Of a stretch of 5,351 nt of DNA, positions 1 to 5,226 are shown in pieces. Every line of letters begins with the position of its first letter. Positions within the stretch are counted from its first letter, which is position 1. This DNA is from Methanomicrobiales archaeon (lineage in GTDB: Archaea > Halobacteriota > Methanomicrobia > Methanomicrobiales > JACTUA01), in contig JAJRDF010000110.1 of assembly GCA_028678555.1 (NCBI GenBank), forward strand, positions 1 through 5,351, given 5' to 3'. Under the pieces are notes generated by a model. It did not search any database and was not told the origin of the DNA. It saw only the letters and a list, made by a program, of their open reading frames with translations. Made by a program: the position numbers and the translations under genes.

Positions 1-82
1 GAGGTTAAAAGGGTTATGGCGGGGTGTGGATAGGAACTCGTTGCGATAATTTCAGGCACATGAGGTTCCGGGGATATGGTGC

Positions 83-105
83 GGGAGGGGGCTCTGCCCT
101 CTCCC
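83..105. repeat. Strong GC hairpin at the left end of repeat copy L
   Basis: GGGAGGGGGC (83-92) pairs with GCCCTCTCCC (96-105) around a three-base TCT loop. This gives a 10-bp stem whose only non-Watson-Crick pair is a G-U wobble. The layout (G-run, CTC-type loop, C-run) resembles the hairpin in repeat copy R at 5243-5259 and the weaker one at 204-218, so copy L appears to have a hairpin at each end. There is no T-run after it, so it does not look like a transcription terminator. Confidence 0.6.
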
Positions 106-234
106 GGTCCCTCCCCCACGACAAGAGGATGGATCGCCAGGTCGGTTCTGATACAGGTTGGATTACCTATCCCCGGAAACCGGCGGGGGGTGCCCACGCG
201 GCGGGGGGCGGAGCCACCGAGAGCGTCTCACCAG
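106..234 (+). repeat. Dispersed GC-rich repeat, copy L (arm B - core - arm A)
   Basis: This stretch matches the reverse complement of the right end of the window. Arm B: 108-120 (TCCCTCCCCCACG) equals 5349-5337 exactly, and 121-130 agrees in 8 of 10 bases. Arm A: 192-215 equals 5270-5247 exactly (24 bases), and the match continues with small gaps through GAGCGTC (221-227) to about 234. The core at 131-167 instead matches copy R in direct orientation: GGATCGCC, then TCGGTTCT, then AGG..GGATTA.CC. A mismatched hairpin sits at 204-218. It has no coding potential and no transposase. It could be a MITE-like element, a family of structured intergenic repeats or a non-coding RNA locus; the sequence alone does not decide. 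Confidence 0.7.
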
Positions 235-329
235 TAACCCATATTTCGAGGAATCCGACGGGAAGCAAGTTACGGGACAAGCCGCGTGATGGGCAGCGGG
301 AAATGGAGGGCCGAGGGAGCATCCCGGTA

Positions 330-899
330 TCAGTCTCTGGATGAATTCCCTTTCTGCATCATGAGGCGCTGCCCCAGCTGGATGATTCTCTTCGCGACGG
401 TCTCCGGATCCTCACCCAGGATCCGGATCATGGGCTCCTTCCCCACCGCCCCCCGGTCGAAGATCACGTCAGGGACGCCCTCCCGGCAGCAGCGGGCCAC
501 CCCCCAGTCCATGGTGGAGACCCCTGGCGGTTCCTTCCGCCGGTCAAACTCGCAGACCTCCAGGAGCAGGTCCTGCAACCGCTCCACCGCCTCCTCCGAG
601 AACCCGATGTTCCCCGCCGCCCTGACACGGGGATCGAACTTCAGGGTGGTGAGGACCACCCGGGCCATGTGGTCGCTGGCTCCGAAGGCCACATCCCCCA
701 CCGGGTGGACCTTTCCCTTCAGCCGGACGATCCGTCCCTCCACCGCTGCCACCTCTGACGGTGACCTGGCCCCCGGGACCGCGTACGCGAGATTGGTGCC
801 CACCTCGGGCACCAGCCCGGGATCCATCCCGTCCTCCAGCCGCGAGACGGCATCCCGCAGCCGGTTCAGCACCTCGTTCCTCTCATCTTCAGAAGCCAT
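330..899 (-). CDS. thiN: ThiN-type thiamine-phosphate synthase, stand-alone
   Basis: Protein of 189 residues matching the ThiN domain, which in many archaea is the C-terminal half of ThiD-ThiN fusions. ThiN joins HMP pyrophosphate and the thiazole phosphate to make thiamine phosphate in the cytoplasm, replacing bacterial ThiE. Visible family motifs: PEVGTNLAYA (31-40), VAAVEGRIV (50-58), FGASDHMARVVL (72-83, with His77 and Arg80), FDPRVRAAGNI (88-98), DWG (131-133), and PDVIFDRG followed by GKEPMIRILG (143-162). The domain is essentially complete and there is no ThiD kinase part. No helix-turn-helix precedes it, unlike the ThiR repressors that share the domain, so an enzymatic role is favoured. 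A GTG at 905 is possible, but GAGGT at 912-908 lies 8 bases before the ATG at 899 and only 2 before the GTG. It lies 30 bases after the HD gene, probably in one transcript. Confidence 0.88.
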   Translation of the reverse strand: MASEDERNEVLNRLRDAVSRLEDGMDPGLVPEVGTNLAYAVPGARSPSEVAAVEGRIVRLKGKVHPVGDVAFGASDHMARVVLTTLKFDPRVRAAGNIGFSEEAVERLQDLLLEVCEFDRRKEPPGVSTMDWGVARCCREGVPDVIFDRGAVGKEPMIRILGEDPETVAKRIIQLGQRLMMQKGNSSRD

Positions 900-907
900 T
901 TTCACGG

Positions 908-912
908 ACCTC
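908..912 (-). promoter_or_regulatory. Ribosome binding site of thiN
   Basis: The minus strand reads GAGGT here, 8 bases before the ATG at 899. This spacing favours that ATG over the in-frame GTG at 905. Confidence 0.6.
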
Positions 913-929
913 TCTTCCCGAATGCTCCC

Positions 930-1478
930 CTAATGGAGCCCCAGTTCCTCTTTCTGCCGGGTGATCCCCCGGATGGCACAGCCGTAGAATTCAGGGAGGG
1001 GCATCACCGCATCCACCGGAAGAATCCGGTCCCGGTCGCAGCCGGCCGCAAACCCTTTCTCCCTGAACTTCTTTCTCACCGTCTTCCCGGTCACCCCGGT
1101 CACAGCCCCGCCCTTCACCAGGGCGCAGGCGATGACGAGGCCTGATACCGCGTCCGCCGCCTGGAGGACCACCTCCAGAGGTGCAGTGTACCCTCCGGAG
1201 AGGTGGTGGTTGTGCCGCTTCACCACGCTGCAGATCTCCTCCTCCATTCCGGCGGCCGCGAGGATCCCGGCCCCCCGGATCCCATGCCGCTGCATATCCC
1301 CCTCCACCTCCTCGAAGTCGATGTCATGGAGGATGCCGATGGTCTCCCACCGGACGGGATCGGCTCCCAGGGCTGCCGCTGCCTCCCGCATGACGGCACC
1401 GGTGGCGACGCAGTGGGATCGCAGGGATCCGCTCTGCACGTGCCGGAAGAGCAGCGCCAGGGCGTCTGTCCGCTCCAT
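930..1478 (-). CDS. HD-superfamily metal-dependent hydrolase (predicted, COG2316-like)
   Basis: Protein of 182 residues with the HD phosphohydrolase pattern: His22 (RSHCVATG), His51-Asp52 (LHDID), His65 (QRHG), His89 (KRHNHH) and Asp109 (QAADAVSGL). These should bind one or two metal ions. The following segment, TVRKKFREKGFAAGCDRDRI (133-152), is typical of a small HD hydrolase family common in archaea and bacteria and described only as 'predicted hydrolase'; its substrate is unknown. No signal peptide or membrane segment is seen, so it is probably cytosolic. Upstream in-frame codons contain no ATG, GTG or TTG close by, so the ATG at 1478 is chosen. The nearest SD-like bases (GGTGG) are too close to it to be a normal site. 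It precedes thiN by 30 bases on the same strand. A role as a phosphatase on a thiamine-pathway phosphate is possible but is only guilt by association. Confidence 0.82.
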   Translation of the reverse strand: MERTDALALLFRHVQSGSLRSHCVATGAVMREAAAALGADPVRWETIGILHDIDFEEVEGDMQRHGIRGAGILAAAGMEEEICSVVKRHNHHLSGGYTAPLEVVLQAADAVSGLVIACALVKGGAVTGVTGKTVRKKFREKGFAAGCDRDRILPVDAVMPLPEFYGCAIRGITRQKEELGLH

Positions 1479-1610
1479 ACCACCGGGATGGCTGTACCGG
1501 CAGATGAAGGTAGTGCTCCCCGTCCACAGCGGAAAGGATAGAGATATCAGCTTGGATGGCAGCTCAACTATGGTATGGCAGCGACCGGTACGGGATCGCG
1601 GACCGAGACA
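1479..1610. promoter_or_regulatory. Divergent intergenic region between the HD gene and the small membrane protein gene
   Basis: The two genes start away from each other here, so promoters in both directions are expected. The only AT-richer patch is around GGAAAGGATAGAGATATC (1531-1548). Read on the plus strand it could be a weak BRE/TATA element with a start site near 1565, upstream of the ATG at 1611 and also of an in-frame ATG at 1575. No clear TATA box is visible for the HD gene. The assignment is weak. Confidence 0.25.
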
Positions 1611-1793
1611 ATGAACCCGAAGCTACTGGATATCCTCACCGGTGCGGTGAGTCTTGTGATTTTTATCGTGCTTCTCCTGGTTCTCCCCATGGCGCTTCCC
1701 GGTAACACGGGGATGGCCTACCTGCTGGCCCTCCTTGTGTTCATCGCCACCATGGCCGGGGCCGGCTGGCTGATCCGGGGCGCGATCCGCTGA
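1611..1793 (+). CDS. Small two-helix membrane protein, function unknown
   Basis: Protein of 60 residues with two predicted transmembrane segments, about residues 5-29 (ending IVLLLVLPMAL) and 36-59 (GMAYLLALLVFIATMAGAG, then WLIRG), joined by a short PGNTG turn. It has no signal peptide cleavage motif and no catalytic residues. I do not recognise a characterised family. An in-frame ATG at 1575 would add 12 polar residues; the ATG at 1611 gives a cleaner N-terminus (MNPKLLDIL). By hand count 48 of 60 third codon positions are G or C, against 39 of 60 for the antisense priL frame, supporting this strand as the selected one. A T-run terminator follows at 1806. The gene is antisense, codon on codon, to the end of the priL frame. 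Confidence 0.65.
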   Translation: MNPKLLDILTGAVSLVIFIVLLLVLPMALPGNTGMAYLLALLVFIATMAGAGWLIRGAIR

Positions 1794-2795
1794 ATCCTTC
1801 CCCTGTTTTTTCCATTGTTTCTGTGCCCGGTAGTAGCTGAGCGGGTGGCTCACCCGGGTGCAGAGGCTGTCTTTTCCGGTGCAGATGCCATGGGTCCGCA
1901 TGGTGGCGCAGGAAGGGGCGGTGTATTCGGTGCCGCTCCTCCCCGAGATGTGTTCCACCTGGTACTGGGTCTTCCCCGCGTCAAAGTCCGGGGCGCGGGC
2001 AAAGAGCTCCATGATCTGGATCGGGTTCATCCCGATATTGTGGAGGAACGCGGTGAGGGCAAACCTGCCGCTGTGGGAGAGGTTGGCTCCCGAGGTGATG
2101 GCCGCGGTGAGGGCCCGGATACAGGGGGGGAACGCCCCCTCCTCCACGGATCCGAACTCCCGGAGCAGGTACTGCTGATGGGCGGCGGTGAGCTCGGCGG
2201 AGAGCGGGGAGAGGAGCTCGCAGATGGCAGGGGGGACGGGGAGCGGGAGCTGGGACAGGAGCAGGATCCGGATCCGCTCCTCCATGAGGTCCGGGAGGTC
2301 CCCATCCCCGAGGGTGACCCTCCCCTTCTCCACCTCCCGGTTCACCAGGCGCCAGTGATCGTCCTTCAGATGCGAGGCCAGCTCCACGTACCGGGCGACG
2401 GGGAGATCGCCGGCTTCGGTGGGCATGCCCACCCCTTCGGCCACCAGCGCCCGCGTCGCGGGTGCCTCGTCCGCCAGGTACCGGGAGGCACGTTCCGCCT
2501 CGTACCGGCTCAACCGATCCATCAGCAGCCGGTCCCTGGTGCAGGAGACCAGCACCCGGGCAATGGCGTACGCGTACACCTCGCGATCAGGATCCAGCCG
2601 TTCGGGACCTGGGGCAGCGGGACGCCCCCCCTCCATGGCATCCCGTATCCGTTCAACGGCGTGGCGGGCGGCGATACGCCCGTAGTTGCTGGAAAAGAAA
2701 TCAGGGAGGGATCCGGTCCGGCCGGCGACCCACTCCTGGGCTTCCTTCAGAAAAGGGTATTTGGCGAGATCTTTCCGGTCCAGCCGCCCCGGCAT
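1623..2795 (-). CDS. priL: DNA primase large subunit PriL
   Basis: Regulatory, Fe-S subunit of the archaeal two-subunit primase, which with catalytic PriS (not in this window) makes RNA primers at the fork. The frame gives 390 residues. The N-terminal part (about 1-200) is helical. The C-terminal Fe-S domain has the four expected cysteines, Cys225 (FPPCIRAL), Cys296 (APSCATM), Cys305 (HGIC) and Cys312 (SLC), within the conserved stretch SGRFALTAFLHNIG (242-255), PDF, TQYQVEHI, then VSHPLSYY (315-322), where the family normally finishes. The last 56 residues (335-390) are hydrophilic, rich in His, Lys, Glu and Gly, and are the exact antisense of the small membrane protein gene. They look like read-through rather than a domain. 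GTG at 2798 is an alternative start; ATG at 2795 has GAGG 7 bases upstream. Its ATG overlaps the pcn stop (TGATG), implying translational coupling. Confidence 0.9.
   Translation of the reverse strand: MPGRLDRKDLAKYPFLKEAQEWVAGRTGSLPDFFSSNYGRIAARHAVERIRDAMEGGRPAAPGPERLDPDREVYAYAIARVLVSCTRDRLLMDRLSRYEAERASRYLADEAPATRALVAEGVGMPTEAGDLPVARYVELASHLKDDHWRLVNREVEKGRVTLGDGDLPDLMEERIRILLLSQLPLPVPPAICELLSPLSAELTAAHQQYLLREFGSVEEGAFPPCIRALTAAITSGANLSHSGRFALTAFLHNIGMNPIQIMELFARAPDFDAGKTQYQVEHISGRSGTEYTAPSCATMRTHGICTGKDSLCTRVSHPLSYYRAQKQWKKQGKDSADRAPDQPAGPGHGGDEHKEGQQVGHPRVTGKRHGENQEKHDKNHKTHRTGEDIQ
1806..1820 (+). terminator. T-run terminator of the small membrane protein gene
   Basis: Six T (1806-1811) followed by TCCATTGTTT lie 13-27 bases after the TGA at 1791-1793. 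Runs of T on the coding strand are the usual archaeal termination signal. The same bases encode the Lys/Gln-rich stretch AQKQWKKQG of PriL on the other strand, so the signal sits inside the 3' part of priL. Confidence 0.5.
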
Positions 2796-3538
2796 CACTC
2801 AGCCTCAATGCGGGGCGCGAGCAGGTACTCCACCTTCCCGGCACCGTCCGCGATGGGGAAGGTGAACTTCACCGGGTGATCGATCCCGAGGGCGATCTCC
2901 ACCTGGGGCGCCCGTGCCATCACCTTTCCCATGTCCTTCAGGTAATCCAGGGAGAAGAGCGAGCGCGCCTCCACGTTGGAGAGGGAAACCAGTTCATCCT
3001 TGCCCAGTTCCAGGCGGATGTGATCGGTGTCCCCTTCTGCCACCATGAAGAACTTCTGCGCCTTCGGGTCGATCCCGAGGGCGATCTTATCCGAGACCAC
3101 CGCTGCAGCCCGGATGGCCGAATTCAGGGCCTCACCGGTGATCACGATCTTTCCCGGGAGCTCGATGGTGGGCGGGTTCGGGTCCTTCCGGATCGTGTTC
3201 ACGTCAAGCAGGGTGATGGAATACTTGTAGTTCTGGAACGACATCTCCAGCTTGTGGCCCGCCTCGGGGAGCGACATGTTCATCAGGTCCCCCTTGCTGA
3301 CCATCCCCAGGATATTCTTCATCTTCGCGATATCGATCCCCAGTTCGTCCTTGGTGGCGCTAAAGGACTTGAATGCGTCCTTCTTCAGGTCCATGGAGAC
3401 CATGGCCACGTTGGCGGTATCCACGGCACGGGTCCGGATGCCGTTTACATCCGCGTGCAGGCGGCACTCGGTAACCAGTGCCGCGATCGCATCAATCGCC
3501 TCCCTGAAGGTGTCCGCATCGATGGCAGCCTTGAACAT
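2795..3538 (-). CDS. pcn: DNA polymerase sliding clamp (PCNA)
   Basis: Protein of 247 residues, the normal length for archaeal PCNA, which forms a trimeric ring around DNA and tethers polymerases, ligase, FEN1 and other partners. It starts MFKAAIDADTF and has two PCNA folds joined by the interdomain connecting loop at about 112-129, ending PPTIELPGK. Other conserved pieces are RAVDTANVAMVSM (37-49), DLMNMSLPEAGHKLEM (84-99) and the C-terminal strand KVEYLLAPRIEAE (235-247), whose PR region contributes to the pocket for PIP-box partners. The frame is open upstream to a TTG at 3544, but that codon lies in the Shine-Dalgarno sequence, so the ATG at 3538 is chosen. It is the first gene of a two-gene operon with priL. 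The shared promoter region with rlmE lies immediately upstream. Confidence 0.97.
   Translation of the reverse strand: MFKAAIDADTFREAIDAIAALVTECRLHADVNGIRTRAVDTANVAMVSMDLKKDAFKSFSATKDELGIDIAKMKNILGMVSKGDLMNMSLPEAGHKLEMSFQNYKYSITLLDVNTIRKDPNPPTIELPGKIVITGEALNSAIRAAAVVSDKIALGIDPKAQKFFMVAEGDTDHIRLELGKDELVSLSNVEARSLFSLDYLKDMGKVMARAPQVEIALGIDHPVKFTFPIADGAGKVEYLLAPRIEAE
2803..2806 (-). promoter_or_regulatory. Ribosome binding site of priL, inside the end of pcn
   Basis: The minus strand reads GAGG, 7 bases before the ATG at 2795 and 4 before the alternative GTG at 2798. The spacing favours the ATG. Confidence 0.45.
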
Positions 3539-3543
3539 CGACA

Positions 3544-3548
3544 ACCTC
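3544..3548 (-). promoter_or_regulatory. Ribosome binding site of pcn
   Basis: The minus strand reads GAGGT, 5 bases before the ATG at 3538. It overlaps the in-frame TTG at 3544, which rules that codon out as the start. Confidence 0.65.
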
Positions 3549-3568
3549 GTAACAAGCTCTATTAGTAT

Positions 3569-3578
3569 CTATATAAGC
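3569..3578 (+). promoter_or_regulatory. TATA box, probably of rlmE (CTATATAAGC)
   Basis: A near-ideal archaeal TATA element that reads well on both strands. On the plus strand a start site about 25 bases on (near 3599) leaves a leader of about 46 bases before the GTG of rlmE. On the minus strand it would start transcription near 3547, cutting into the pcn Shine-Dalgarno sequence, so plus-strand use fits better. Pairing with either gene is inferred from spacing. Confidence 0.5.
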
Positions 3579-3579
3579 A

Positions 3580-3590
3580 TATTTTAAATG
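3580..3590 (-). promoter_or_regulatory. TATA-like box, probably of pcn (ATTTAAAATAT on the minus strand)
   Basis: An AT-only stretch of 11 bases apart from the flanks. A minus-strand start site near 3560 would give a pcn leader of about 21 bases that keeps GAGGT intact. It could also serve rlmE, with a start near 3611. Confidence 0.5.
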
Positions 3591-3633
3591 ATATGGATAC
3601 GGGAGGGTACGCGCCGCTGGTGACGGCCGGATC

Positions 3634-3639
3634 GGGGGT
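3634..3639 (+). promoter_or_regulatory. Ribosome binding site of rlmE
   Basis: GGGGGT lies 6 bases before the GTG at 3646. An in-frame TGA at 3622-3624 closes the frame upstream, so a longer start is not available. Confidence 0.5.
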
Positions 3640-3645
3640 CAGCGG

Positions 3646-4245
3646 GTGACCAACCCCCGGTGGGCGGGTGACCGGCTGCACCGCCGCGCCGCGCAGGAAG
3701 GATACCGGTCCCGCGCCGCGTACAAGCTGCGGGAGATCCAGGAGCGCCACCGGGTGGTCCGGGAGGGCGATGCGGTCCTGGACCTGGGGGCAGCCCCCGG
3801 TTCCTGGCTCCAGGTGCTCACCTCCCTCACCCGCGGCCCGGTGGTGGGGGTGGACCTGCAGGCCATGGCCCCCGTGGAGGGGGTGACCCTCCTTGTGGGC
3901 GACTTCTCCCAGCCGGCGATGCAGGACCGGATCCGGGAGATCCTCCCGTGCGCCTCCGTGGTCCTCTCCGATGCCGCCCCGAAGCTCTCGGGGAACCGGG
4001 ACTATGACCAGGCCCGGGCCGTCTCCCTGGGGGAGGATGCGCTCCGGCTCGCGGCCACCATCCTCACCCGGGGCGGGACCTTCGTGGTGAAGTCCTTCCA
4101 GGGGGATCTCTTTGAGGAGTTCCTGGTCGAGGTGAAGCGTCACTTCCGGTCTGTCCGGGTCTATCGGCCCTCCTCCACCCGGAAGGGCAGCCGGGAATGT
4201 TACATCGTGGCCAGGCATTTCCTGGGGGGCAGGGAACCATGCTGA
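3646..4245 (+). CDS. rlmE: 23S rRNA (uridine-2'-O-)methyltransferase RlmE (FtsJ/RrmJ family)
   Basis: Protein of 199 residues that uses S-adenosylmethionine to methylate the 2'-O of a uridine in the A-loop of large-subunit rRNA, a late step of ribosome maturation. The fold is complete: RSRAAYKL (21-28), SAM motif I LDLGAAPGSW (45-54), acidic VGVD (67-70) and VGDF (84-87), SDAAPKLSGNRDYD (108-121), VVKSFQGD (147-154) and GSRECYIVA (181-189). The catalytic tetrad of the family is present as Lys27, Asp109, Lys149 and Glu184. Length is close to the bacterial enzyme (about 209) and there is no extra TRAM domain, which some archaeal members carry. The start is GTG at 3646. The last 7 bases overlap moaA, so the two are likely co-transcribed and translationally coupled. 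Confidence 0.95.
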   Translation: MTNPRWAGDRLHRRAAQEGYRSRAAYKLREIQERHRVVREGDAVLDLGAAPGSWLQVLTSLTRGPVVGVDLQAMAPVEGVTLLVGDFSQPAMQDRIREILPCASVVLSDAAPKLSGNRDYDQARAVSLGEDALRLAATILTRGGTFVVKSFQGDLFEEFLVEVKRHFRSVRVYRPSSTRKGSRECYIVARHFLGGREPC

Positions 4246-5114
4246 GAGATACCTATGGGAGGCCGTTCACCAACCTGAGGATTGCCCTCACCGCGCGCTG
4301 CAACCTTCGGTGCACCTACTGCCACAGGGAGGGGGAGAAGGCACCGGCGAAGGAACTCACCGCTGATGAGATCGCCGAGATCCTCCGGGTCGCCGGCACG
4401 TTCGGGATCCGGTCCGTGAAGTTCACGGGCGGTGAGCCCCTGCTGCGGGAGGACCTTCCTGAGATCATCGCCGCGGTTCCCCCCGGTGTCGAGAGCTCCC
4501 TCACCACCAATGCAACCCTCCTCGCCGACCGGGCCATGCAGCTGAAGGAGGCCGGGCTCTCCCGGGTGAACGTGAGCCTGGACAGCCTGCGGCGGGACCG
4601 GTACCGGGAGATCACCGGAAGCGATCTCCTGGACGATGTCCTGGCCGGCATCCGGGCAGCGGATGAGGCCGGCCTCACCCCCGTCAAGCTGAATATGGTG
4701 CTCCTCTCCGGGGTCAACGAGGATGAGGTGGAGGATTTCCTGGCCTTCGTCCGGGGGAACCGGAACCTGATTCTGCAGCTGATCGAGCTCCTGGAGTTCA
4801 ACCGCTGTACCTCCCACGGGGATATCGACCGGGTCGAGGAGGATCTCGCCTCCCGTTCCCGTCAGATCCTCACCCGCCGCATGCACCACCGGAAGAAGTA
4901 CTGCCTGGACGGGGCCGAGGTGGAGGTGGTGAGACCAAAGCACAACACCGAGTTCTGCGCGTTCTGCAACCGGCTCCGGGTCACCTCTGACGGCCACCTG
5001 AAGCCCTGCCTGCTTCGCAGCGACAACCACCTGGACATCCGGGGGAAGTCCGGGGACGAGCTGGAAGCCCTCTTCTGCGAGGCGGTGCGGCGCCGGGAGC
5101 CCTTCTACCGCTGA
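4239..5114 (+). CDS. moaA: GTP 3',8-cyclase MoaA, archaeal type
   Basis: Protein of 291 residues; a radical-SAM enzyme that starts molybdopterin (Mo/W cofactor) synthesis by cyclising GTP, with MoaC completing the step to cyclic pyranopterin. The N-terminal radical-SAM cluster is Cys21-x3-Cys25-x2-Cys28 (RCNLRCTYCHREG), with TGGEP at 63-67 for SAM binding. The second, substrate-binding cluster is Cys240-x2-Cys243-x13-Cys257 (EFCAFCNRLRV, then LKPCLL). MHHRKKY (215-221) and VEVVRP fit archaeal MoaA. An in-frame ATG at 4197 would add 14 residues unlike the family; ATG at 4239 gives MLRDTYGRPFTNLRI, the usual start, with a G-run at 4224-4229 ahead of it. The protein ends REPFYR and lacks the C-terminal Gly-Gly of bacterial MoaA. 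Methanogens need this cofactor for formylmethanofuran and formate dehydrogenases. Confidence 0.94.
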   Translation: MLRDTYGRPFTNLRIALTARCNLRCTYCHREGEKAPAKELTADEIAEILRVAGTFGIRSVKFTGGEPLLREDLPEIIAAVPPGVESSLTTNATLLADRAMQLKEAGLSRVNVSLDSLRRDRYREITGSDLLDDVLAGIRAADEAGLTPVKLNMVLLSGVNEDEVEDFLAFVRGNRNLILQLIELLEFNRCTSHGDIDRVEEDLASRSRQILTRRMHHRKKYCLDGAEVEVVRPKHNTEFCAFCNRLRVTSDGHLKPCLLRSDNHLDIRGKSGDELEALFCEAVRRREPFYR

Positions 5115-5226
5115 GGGGACGGTCCACTTGGCTGGTTCTGGGGCGTTCCCTGCAGGCTCCACCCCGTCCCTTCCTGCAGACAGTTCGTTTGAAGGCCACG
5201 TGTCGGTCTACACCATCTCCGGCCTC
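5115..5226. other. Non-coding spacer after moaA
   Basis: I see no gene. CCTGCAGG (5149-5156) and CCTGCAG (5173-5179) could pair across a loop of about 16 bases, but each is also palindromic by itself and no T-run follows, so calling a terminator is not justified. Confidence 0.4.

Larger units (their letters stand above)
1..329. other. Non-coding region left of thiN, carrying a structured repeat
   Basis: I see no convincing gene here. The only sizeable open frame (24-344, plus strand) runs through the hairpin and the GC-rich repeat, has no recognisable domain and has low-complexity Gly/Arg/Ser composition. Positions 1-82 are AT-richer and featureless apart from an 11-base sequence, TTCCGGGGATA at 66-76, which recurs inverted at 168-178. 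Positions 83-234 hold the hairpin and repeat described separately. Positions 235-329 lie downstream of the thiN stop and show no T-run on the minus strand that would mark an archaeal terminator. Confidence 0.6.

Noticed and set aside
83..105. Rho-independent style terminator at the left hairpin
   Set aside because: No T-run follows on either strand, and hairpin-based termination is not the normal archaeal mechanism.
24..344. Plus-strand open frame of 106 codons near the left edge
   Set aside because: It runs through the hairpin and repeat, has biased low-complexity composition and shows no family resemblance.
1815..2879. Long plus-strand open frame (354 codons) opposite priL
   Set aside because: It is a GC-driven shadow of priL. 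The translation is low-complexity Gly/Val/His/Glu with no domain, while the minus strand encodes a clear primase subunit.
2462..3565. Long plus-strand open frame (367 codons) across priL and pcn
   Set aside because: It crosses the boundary of two well-supported minus-strand genes and contains no recognisable motif.
3562..4218. Minus-strand open frame (218 codons) opposite rlmE
   Set aside because: It is antisense to an intact methyltransferase, and its end runs through the divergent promoter.
4200..5162. Minus-strand open frame (320 codons) opposite moaA
   Set aside because: It is antisense to a complete MoaA with all cluster cysteines; its composition is typical of a shadow frame.
5149..5179. 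Stem-loop formed by two CCTGCAG sites after moaA
   Set aside because: Each half is itself palindromic, the loop is long and no T-run follows, so chance is a sufficient explanation.
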